Shown piece by piece: positions 58,659-64,000 of a DNA stretch of 64,000 nucleotides. The notes under the pieces were generated by a model that saw only the letters and a list, made by a program, of their open reading frames with translations, was not told the DNA's origin and made no database searches. The position numbers and the translations under genes were made by a program. How positions within the stretch are numbered: position 1 is the stretch's first letter; each line of letters starts with the position of its first letter. The stretch spans positions 1-64,000 of the forward strand of contig CBFGTM010000014.1 in assembly GCA_965652025.1 (NCBI GenBank), read 5' to 3'. The DNA is from CAVVWJ01 sp965652025 (GTDB taxonomy: Bacteria; Gemmatimonadota; Gemmatimonadetes; Gemmatimonadales; GWC2-71-9).

Positions 58659-59290
58659 ATGCGACGTGTTTCCTCACTCTACATCGTCATCTTCCTGGGC
58701 GCCGGCGGCTGCCTGGACGTGCCTACTGCCCCCGTGGGGGAAGAATCGGCACCCCAAACGGTGACCGCAACCGCCACTCCACACTTCCTCCGCGCAGACC
58801 GCAACGCACCACGATCGCCAATCCGGTAATCAAGTTCTATGCGAAGAAGGGACAGCGCCGGACGGTCTTCATGTTCTACCATGCCCGACCGGGCCACAGG
58901 GACTCGACCGATCTAGTCCGCTTTCGGCTGCGGGAGCAGTCTCTGCTCCGGCGGCCCGACGGAACCCCCATTCGCGCCGGTGACTCGGTGCTGATCACGC
59001 TTCGGTTGGTGGATCCGGCCCGCCTGGTCGTGGACTTCCAGCCCGCCGGGCTGTGGTTCAATCCCAATGATCCCCCAGACCTGCGCATCAGGTGGAACGA
59101 GACCAATTCCGACATCAATCGTGATGGCGTGGTGAATCAGCAGGATGAGGCGATCAAGCCGCGGCTCAAGATCTGGCGCCGGGAAAGTTTCTCCCAGCCC
59201 TGGATGCGAACGCCGAGCGTGGTGAATGTGCCGGATGAAGAGTGCGAGCTCGATCTCACCGGCTTCACCCGCTATGCCATCGCGTATTGA
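58659..59290 (+). pseudogene. Dockerin-like lipoprotein split by a frameshift
   Basis: The ATG at 58659 (GGAG at 58646) begins a lipoprotein signal, MRRVSSLYIVIFLGAGGC, and a Ser/Thr-rich spacer in one frame, which then stops at 58829. The rest (TTIANPVIKFYAKKGQ..., GTPIRAGDSVLITLRLVDPARLVVDFQPAG, INRDGVVNQQDEAIKPRL, ending GFTRYAIAY) continues in the -1 frame to 59290. It corresponds along its length to the intact gene at 44842, so one base was lost between about 58780 and 58810. The lipoprotein might still be made by slippage, but the plain reading is a damaged gene or a sequencing error. Confidence 0.75.
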
Positions 59291-59340
59291 TCAGGAGATC
59301 ACAGCGACGACAAGCGGGTGACGCCCGCTCAGGGACGTTC

Positions 59341-59631
59341 TCAGGTGTGATTGGCCGGGTCGTCCGCACCTCCCCGCCCCTGGCCGCCACCAGTATCCCC
59401 ACCACGATCATCGCCGGCGGGATCGTCGGCGCCGTGACCACCCGACCCGTGGTCATCGACACCGGCAGTGTCGGTAGCCTGACCGGTGAGGCCGCTGTTA
59501 TCACCGGCCGGGACGTTCACGCCCCCCTGCTCGGCAGCTCCGGGGTCGGTCAATTGGAGAGTAGAGTCGCACGCGGCCGTGCCCAGCGCCAGCGAAGAGA
59601 CCACAGCGAAGAAAAGAATACGACGAAACAT
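59341..59631 (-). CDS. Small Asp/Gly-rich lipoprotein
   Basis: The 96 residues start MFRRILFFAVVSSLALGTAAC, a clean lipobox with GGAGC upstream as ribosome site. The mature part is a repetitive Gly/Asp/Ala string (GVDDHGSGGHGADDPAGDDRGGDTGGGQGRGG) with no hydrophobic core. It is likely disordered and may bind divalent metal ions, or be a cell-surface spacer. It converges with the frameshifted dockerin-like lipoprotein. Confidence 0.72.
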   Translation of the reverse strand: MFRRILFFAVVSSLALGTAACDSTLQLTDPGAAEQGGVNVPAGDNSGLTGQATDTAGVDDHGSGGHGADDPAGDDRGGDTGGGQGRGGADDPANHT

Positions 59632-59764
59632 GATTGCTCCAGAGATTGAAGGAACGTTTAGCCTGCTCGGCCCTCCCTAGAGCAGACTCCGCGCCGGTTT
59701 TCTCCGGATTGTCTTGTAGCTTACAACTACTGCCCCAGCACTCACTTGCTCTGAAGGAGGATTG

Positions 59765-61030
59765 GTGAGCCCGAGGGCGTTACGCACGTTTCATTACAGG
59801 GCTGTATTGCCCCGTATCATCCTCCTCCTGCTGCTGGTCGGCTGCGGCAACAGCCTCGGCGGTCGGCGCCAGGAGCAGCGAGCCTCTTATCCAATCGTGG
59901 TACTGGTCGCGCTCGACGGCTTTCATCCCGACTACCTGGATCGCGCCCCGAGCCGCCACCTCAGGGAGCTGGCACGGCAAGGGGTTCGGGCCCGCTGGCT
60001 GGTGCCGGTCTTTCCCACCCTCACTTTCCCCAACTTCTACAGCATTGCGACCGGGCTCTACCCCGAGCACCACGGCATCGTGTCCAACACCATGCGCGAC
60101 AGCCTGCTTGGCAGCTTTGCCCTGCGCGACACCGTCGCCGTGCATGACCCCCGCTGGTGGGGCGGCCAGCCGATCTGGGCGACCGCGGTGAAGCAGGGCA
60201 AGCGCGCGGCGACGTACTTCTGGCCCGGCTCCGACGTAGCGATCGGTGGCGTGCGGCCCACCTGGTACCAGAACTTCAATCCTCAGGTCCCCAACGCCGA
60301 ACGGGTGCGCCAGGTGCTGGAGTGGCTCTCGCTTCCGGCCGACAGTGTGCCGGCGCTGGTGACGCTCTATCTGGGCGACGTGGACGACGCAAGCCACGCG
60401 TTCGGTCCCCAGGCACCGGAGACCGACTCGGCGATCGCCCGGGTGGACAGCGCCGTCGGTGCCCTCCTGGCTGGAGTCGAGCAGCGCAAACTAGATGGAC
60501 GGGTGAACCTCCTGATCGTGTCGGACCACGGCATGGCCGAGGTCACGCCCGAGCGACTGATCTATATGGATGACTATTTGGAGATTGGATCGGCCGATGT
60601 GGTCGAGCTGGGGACGATTGTATCGCTCGCGCCCCGAGCTGGAGCCGATGAGGCAGTCTACCGCGGGCTCCGCCGCGCACCTCACCTCAGGGTCTACCGG
60701 AAGTCGGAGATTCCCAGGCGCTACCATTATAGGGCCAACCCCCGGATCCAGCCGATCGTCGCGATAGCGGACGAGGGGTGGATGGTGACGACTCGACCCA
60801 TCGCCTCCCGCACCGGAGGACACATGCCCCGGGGCATGCACGGCTATCCTCCCGATGTCCCCTCGATGAGGGCCATCTTTCTTGCTCGCGGTCCCGGATT
60901 CAAGCGAGGAGCGGTGGTCGAGCCATTCCAGAACATCCACCTCTACGAGCTCATCGCCCACCTGCTCCACCTCACCCCTGCGCCGAATGACGGAGTGTTG
61001 GACTCGGTCAGGACGACTCTAGTCCAATGA
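59765..61030 (+). CDS. Nucleotide pyrophosphatase/phosphodiesterase (alkaline phosphatase superfamily)
   Basis: AAGGAGG (59754-59760) supports the GTG at 59765 or the TTG at 59762. About 421 residues follow, with a lipobox near VGCGN. The active-site pattern is that of NPP enzymes: VALDGFHPDYL (metal Asp), FPTLTFPNFYSIATGLYPEHHGI (Thr nucleophile), LGDVDDASHAFGP, VSDHGMAEV, and GMHGYPPDVPSM. It hydrolyses nucleotide pyrophosphates or phosphodiesters at the envelope. Lipid anchoring suggests the periplasm or outer surface. It is 36 bases upstream of a repeat and then an EamA gene. Confidence 0.93.
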   Translation: MSPRALRTFHYRAVLPRIILLLLLVGCGNSLGGRRQEQRASYPIVVLVALDGFHPDYLDRAPSRHLRELARQGVRARWLVPVFPTLTFPNFYSIATGLYPEHHGIVSNTMRDSLLGSFALRDTVAVHDPRWWGGQPIWATAVKQGKRAATYFWPGSDVAIGGVRPTWYQNFNPQVPNAERVRQVLEWLSLPADSVPALVTLYLGDVDDASHAFGPQAPETDSAIARVDSAVGALLAGVEQRKLDGRVNLLIVSDHGMAEVTPERLIYMDDYLEIGSADVVELGTIVSLAPRAGADEAVYRGLRRAPHLRVYRKSEIPRRYHYRANPRIQPIVAIADEGWMVTTRPIASRTGGHMPRGMHGYPPDVPSMRAIFLARGPGFKRGAVVEPFQNIHLYELIAHLLHLTPAPNDGVLDSVRTTLVQ

Positions 61031-61042
61031 CGACCTCTGATA

Positions 61043-61072
61043 ACTAGTGACTGGTGACTAGCGACCAGTGAC
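61043..61072 (-). repeat. Intergenic CTAGTGACTGG-type repeat at the EamA start
   Basis: ACTAGCGACCAGTGAC (61057-61072) is the reverse complement of the 16-mer at 36065-36080. The preceding ACTAGTGACTGGTGACT (61043-61059) adds further copies of the same word. The GTG start of the EamA gene (61068) lies inside it. Confidence 0.75.
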
Positions 61073-61982
61073 TATTCTCGCCTTCGCGATCATCTACTTC
61101 GTCTGGGGCTCCACTTTCCTCGCCATCCGGTTCGGTGTGAGCGAAGTGCCGCCCTTCCTCTTCGCGGCGATGCGCTTCCTGGCCGCCGGACTCATCCTCT
61201 ATCTGTGGAGCAGTCTCCGGGGCGAGCCGCAGCCCAGCCGGCAGCAGTGGACCTCGGCCTCCCTGCTGGCCGTGCTCATCTTCGTATTCGACTACGGGTT
61301 GTTGTTCTGGGCCGAGCAGCGGGTACCCTCGGGCGTAGCGGCGGTGATGTTGGCGCTGATTCCGGCCTTCACCGCTCTGTCGGAGATCGTCCTGCTCGGG
61401 ACCCAGCGGCTCACCTTGCGGCTGGCGCTGGCGCTCGGCATCGGGCTCGCCGGTGTGGCGGTGCTGATGAGCCGTTCGCTCGACCTGGGCGGGGCGCCGA
61501 TCGACCGGCTCGGCGCCGGCGCACTGATCTTTGCCGCCGCCAGCTGGTCAGTTGCGTCGGCCTTGGCCCGGAAGCTCCCGCTGCCTCCGTCGAAGGTGAT
61601 GACTTCCGGCACCCAGATGCTGCTGGGCGGTGGGTTCCTGGCCGTGGCGGCCGCGCTGCTGGGCGAGATGCGCGGCTTCGACCCCTCGGTCGTGTCCTCC
61701 CGAGCCTGGCTCTCGCTCCTCTATCTGGTGGTGCCGGGCTCGGTGATCGGGTTCACGGCCTATGTCTGGCTGCTCCACCGCGAATCGCCCACCAAGGTCG
61801 GGACCTACGCCTACGTCAACCCGGTCGTGGCGGTGTTGCTGGGGTACTTCTTTGCCGACGAGCGACTCGACCTGCGGACCGTGCTCGGAACACTATGCGT
61901 TTTGATTAGCGTCGTCCTGATCACGACCATGCGCGCCAAGTCACCAATCATTGCGAGGCCGAAGGCCGAAGCAATCTCGTAG
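61068..61982 (+). CDS. EamA/DMT-family transporter
   Basis: The GTG at 61068 gives 304 residues with ten helices in two EamA halves. The start MTILAFAIIYFVWGSTFLAIRFGV and repeats such as FLFAAMRFLAAGLILYLW and SLLAVLIFVFDYGLLFWAEQRVPSGVAAVMLALIPAFTALSEIVLL are characteristic. The second half has YLVVPGSVIGFTAYVWLLHRESPTKVGTYAYVNPVVAVLLGYFFADERLD. It exports metabolites or drugs in the drug/metabolite superfamily. Its first codon lies in one repeat and its last ten or so codons in another, so both ends are repeat-derived. Confidence 0.9.
   Translation: MTILAFAIIYFVWGSTFLAIRFGVSEVPPFLFAAMRFLAAGLILYLWSSLRGEPQPSRQQWTSASLLAVLIFVFDYGLLFWAEQRVPSGVAAVMLALIPAFTALSEIVLLGTQRLTLRLALALGIGLAGVAVLMSRSLDLGGAPIDRLGAGALIFAAASWSVASALARKLPLPPSKVMTSGTQMLLGGGFLAVAAALLGEMRGFDPSVVSSRAWLSLLYLVVPGSVIGFTAYVWLLHRESPTKVGTYAYVNPVVAVLLGYFFADERLDLRTVLGTLCVLISVVLITTMRAKSPIIARPKAEAIS
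61949..61977 (+). repeat. CATTGCGAG/CGAAGCAATC repeat overlapping the EamA 3' end
   Basis: CATTGCGAG (61949-61957) and CGAAGCAATC (61967-61976) match the two core words of the element at 40053-40141 in the same order, but sit closer together. Here they encode the transporter's C-terminal residues (IIARPKAEAIS). Confidence 0.7.
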
Positions 61983-62516
61983 TCAATCAGTCGACTTGTT
62001 CCCGGTCCAGGTCAAGTGAACGTCGGTGGGCCGGAGATCAGCCCCTGCACCGATACTCCAGTCACAGGTCCCACCGGTGGCCAAGAGTGACACCGTGAGC
62101 TGGTCATTTACAACCATACCCGACGGCGTCGCCGTCGCATTGGAGAAATCGCACAGGCCCAGTAGCACCGATGAGAGGAAGTCCAGGCTGGTCTGCTGCA
62201 CGAATCCTGGAAACCCCATGGCACCATTCTGGTCTATGGAGACAGCCGTATTCGAGCCACCTGCGCTGGATGTCGCGGAGAAGTGATACAGATTGCCTTC
62301 AGACCGGGTGAGAGTGAGTGTCGCTTCTCCCCCTGGAATGGAATCTCGGGCATCTGGCATTGTAGCGGTAACTATTACGTAAAACTGTCCGGGATAAGTG
62401 CCACTGTGATCGACTCCGTCCGGCCCCGAGGAGTCATCCCCGCACGCCACGACTCCTGCAAGGACAGCGCAGCACCACAGAAAACGCCAAAAGGATCTCG
62501 CATATCTTTCCCGCAT
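61983..62516 (-). CDS. Small lipoprotein, function unknown
   Basis: The 177 residues begin with lipobox LAGVVAC, then a Gly/Asp/Ser linker. A single beta-rich domain follows: YPGQFYVIVTATMPDARDSIPGGEATLTLTRSEGNLYHFSATSSAGGSNTAVSIDQNGAMGF. A Cys pair (LCDFSN, TCDWS) near 125 and 160 may be disulfide-linked. The end VHLTWTGNKSTD is plain. It has no recognised family. It starts 12 bases after the stop of the preceding gene on the minus strand, so it belongs to the acetyltransferase operon. Confidence 0.75.
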   Translation of the reverse strand: MRERYARSFWRFLWCCAVLAGVVACGDDSSGPDGVDHSGTYPGQFYVIVTATMPDARDSIPGGEATLTLTRSEGNLYHFSATSSAGGSNTAVSIDQNGAMGFPGFVQQTSLDFLSSVLLGLCDFSNATATPSGMVVNDQLTVSLLATGGTCDWSIGAGADLRPTDVHLTWTGNKSTD

Positions 62517-62528
62517 AATGTCTCCGAA

Positions 62529-63473
62529 TCAGTTACGAACGGCGGGAGGGTCAAGGCGCCCGCCATCCGGCTCCAGCGTCCGTCGATAATCCGGCATCAT
62601 CACGATCAATCCATGGTCCTTGGTGTTTCGGGAGTATCCCGCCACCAGCTGGGCGTTATAGTGATCCAGGAAGAAGTCGAACGGGTCCTTGGGTTCCGCG
62701 TCCACGATCATGAGATCGGTCTCGTGCATGGTGAGCTTGCCGAACCGAAGTACTCCACCGCGATAGAACATGTAGTTCTCCGACTTGACCTCCGGCACCT
62801 TCAACAACTTGACCGCGCCGCTGTCCTGCGGCTGAAAGGTCAGCACCATCGCCGAGTCGGTCACCTCGACCCCCCCGACTTTTCCCTTCACCAGCGGCGG
62901 CGGCAACAGCTCCGGCGGATTGAGATAGAAGTCGTCCTTCTCGATTCGGACACCCCGCACGCCGCGCAGCTTCACCAGCTTCTCCAGATGGAGCCCGAAG
63001 AACTTCATCAGCCCGCCCACCTTGATCCCGACCGCCTTGACCGAGGTGGGATGCAGCCGCAGCTCGCCCTCCTTGGTGAGCGACATATCGGCCAAGATGT
63101 TGAACGAGACCCCCCGCAGGGTTCCGCGCTGCCGGACCTGACCCTTCTCTACGCTCACCTTGAGTCGCCGGATGGGAGCGCCCGGATAGTCGAAGGTGTA
63201 GCGGTTGAGCAGAGTGCCCAGCTGGCTCGGGGCGAGGGCGATGCGGGCCGAGTCGATGTTGAGCAGGAACGACTGCTTGTCGTCGAAGTAGGGCGCGTGG
63301 CCGGCCTTGGTGGGCCGCAGCTCGCCCCGGAGAAAGTCGATCCGCATCACGATGCTGGAGTCGACGTGAAAGTCGGTGTGCCGCATCTGCACCTGCACCG
63401 GAGTGCCCGCCTCCTGCGCTGCGGCACCGACGGGCCCAGCCGCCACGGCCAGCACCGAGACCAGTCTGGTCAC
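62529..63473 (-). CDS. Exported protein, function unknown
   Basis: The GTG at 63473 gives 314 residues and a signal ending AAAQEAG. In-frame upstream Met residues would overlap the GNAT gene. The mature protein is a long series of beta strands: VQMRHTDFHVDSSIVMRIDFLRGELRP, QSFLLNIDSARIALAPSQLGTLLNRYTFDY, VRQRGTLRGVSFNILADMSLTKEGELRLHPTSVKAVGIKVGGLMKFFGL, DDFYLNPPELLPPPLVKGKVGGVEV. This suggests an AsmA/TULIP-like or lipid-binding elongated fold in the periplasm, though no named family is certain. Co-transcription with its neighbours is likely. Confidence 0.78.
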   Translation of the reverse strand: MTRLVSVLAVAAGPVGAAAQEAGTPVQVQMRHTDFHVDSSIVMRIDFLRGELRPTKAGHAPYFDDKQSFLLNIDSARIALAPSQLGTLLNRYTFDYPGAPIRRLKVSVEKGQVRQRGTLRGVSFNILADMSLTKEGELRLHPTSVKAVGIKVGGLMKFFGLHLEKLVKLRGVRGVRIEKDDFYLNPPELLPPPLVKGKVGGVEVTDSAMVLTFQPQDSGAVKLLKVPEVKSENYMFYRGGVLRFGKLTMHETDLMIVDAEPKDPFDFFLDHYNAQLVAGYSRNTKDHGLIVMMPDYRRTLEPDGGRLDPPAVRN

Positions 63474-63501
63474 CAGATAGCGCCGACGGAGCTCCGGCGC
63501 T

Positions 63502-63957
63502 CTAGGAGCGCTCTGCCGGCTGGAGGTCAAAGGCGTAGAGGATGAAGGTCTCGGGCGAACTGCCAGTTCCCTCATAGAGGCGCCGGGCCGGCGCGTTGTC
63601 GGGCTCGGTACCCAGCCAGGCCTCGGTGCAGCCAAGCGTGCGGCCGTGGGCGAGCAGAGCCTCGAGCAACCGCCGGCCAATGCCGCGCTGCTGATGCGAC
63701 GGCGCCACGCCGACTTCGTTGATCCAAAGCTGTGGCGCCTTGTCGGGGTGCACGTAGTCCACCGCCGATGCCATGCCGACCACGCGACTACCCTCGAGGG
63801 CCACCACCATGTGATGTCGCTCATCGTCGAGGAACGCCCGGGCCCAGCGGGACTCCACCGGGTTGTCGAACACGCCCTCCGCCACATCGTTCAAGACCTC
63901 GATGTCACCTCGGCCCAGCAGGCGGATTTCTATGGCGGTTGGATTGCGAGGATTCAC
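63502..63957 (-). CDS. GNAT-family N-acetyltransferase
   Basis: The 151 residues form a complete GNAT domain: IEIRLLGRGDIEVLNDVAEGVFDN, MVVALEGSRVVGMASAVDYVHP, and LWINEVGVAPSHQQRGIGRRLLEALLAHG with the QQRGIG pyrophosphate loop; then LGTEPDNAPARRLYEG. The acetyl-acceptor is unknown; similarity in arrangement to aminoglycoside and small-molecule acetyltransferases gives only a hint. It is transcribed first in this short minus-strand operon. The window ends 43 bases upstream. Confidence 0.88.
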   Translation of the reverse strand: MNPRNPTAIEIRLLGRGDIEVLNDVAEGVFDNPVESRWARAFLDDERHHMVVALEGSRVVGMASAVDYVHPDKAPQLWINEVGVAPSHQQRGIGRRLLEALLAHGRTLGCTEAWLGTEPDNAPARRLYEGTGSSPETFILYAFDLQPAERS

Positions 63958-64000
63958 GGCAGCCTCGTCGGCAGCTAGGACGATTCGTCGGTTCGCAACA

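Noticed and set aside
63474..63887. N-terminal extension of the exported beta-rich protein
   Set aside because: It overlaps the acetyltransferase gene in another frame; the signal peptide begins at the GTG at 63473.

Overview
This is a GC-rich, densely coding bacterial chromosome segment of about 65 genes. There is no rRNA, tRNA, phage, transposase or CRISPR array that I can see. Many products carry lipobox or Sec signals and several end in outer-membrane-like strands, so the cell is diderm. The mix of ThyX, a stand-alone SPFH protein, a lysine/arginine-rich histone H1-like protein, HEAT/TPR proteins, zinc-ribbon Ser/Thr kinases and many short lipoproteins fits Gemmatimonadota or a close relative. 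That placement is inference from gene content, not a computed phylogeny.

Layout. 1-7.8 kb (minus): a tightly packed run gyrA, threonine dehydratase, response regulator-GGDEF, Ser/Thr kinase, ChaN/EreA-like protein, then a lipoprotein. 7.9-14.7 kb (plus): a coiled-coil exported protein, an ECF sigma factor with a membrane partner, two HEAT-repeat proteins (the second with an in-frame membrane segment lying beyond its stop codon) and two tandem paralogous lipoproteins. 14.7-21.2 kb: channel-like protein, alcohol dehydrogenase, an Ig-like/TolB-propeller secreted protein, the divergent H1-like gene and a GH15 glucanase. 21.3-27.7 kb (plus): SnoaL-like lipoprotein, amidohydrolase, a toroid-fold protein, selenophosphate synthetase selD with an in-frame UGA (selenocysteine), an RNase H-like protein, a zinc-ribbon protein and an exported protein. 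27.7-32.8 kb: thiolase, slipin, unknown, 3-hydroxyacyl-CoA dehydrogenase, then membrane and lipoproteins. 32.8-40 kb: DUF116 protein, FAD-linked oxidase, thyX, and a compact four-gene set of two ATP-grasp ligases, a GNAT acetyltransferase and a lysine 2,3-aminomutase. 40-46.5 kb: lipoproteins, an oligopeptide-binding protein, a DUF4382 lipoprotein behind a good sigma-54 promoter match, a sigma-54 activator and a dockerin-like lipoprotein. 46.5-51 kb (minus): HD-GYP and TPR proteins fed by three tandem ZU5-like lipoproteins. 51-58 kb (minus): DUF2784, an EF-G paralogue, a GltS symporter and a Kef-type antiporter. 58-64 kb: a frameshifted lipoprotein, a nucleotide pyrophosphatase/phosphodiesterase, an EamA exporter and a small acetyltransferase operon.

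The observations most worth following are: (1) SelD as a selenoprotein, with start, Shine-Dalgarno and SECIS-like hairpin all visible; (2) the ATP-grasp/ATP-grasp/GNAT/KamA operon, which looks like a pathway to a modified beta-lysine product; (3) a sigma-54 promoter placed just ahead of its probable activator operon; (4) five lipoproteins of two unrelated families ending in the same RYA(V/I)AY residues; (5) several families of intergenic repeats, two of which overlap the first and last codons of one transporter gene.

The first 124 bases and the last 43 bases hold nothing I can support as a gene.
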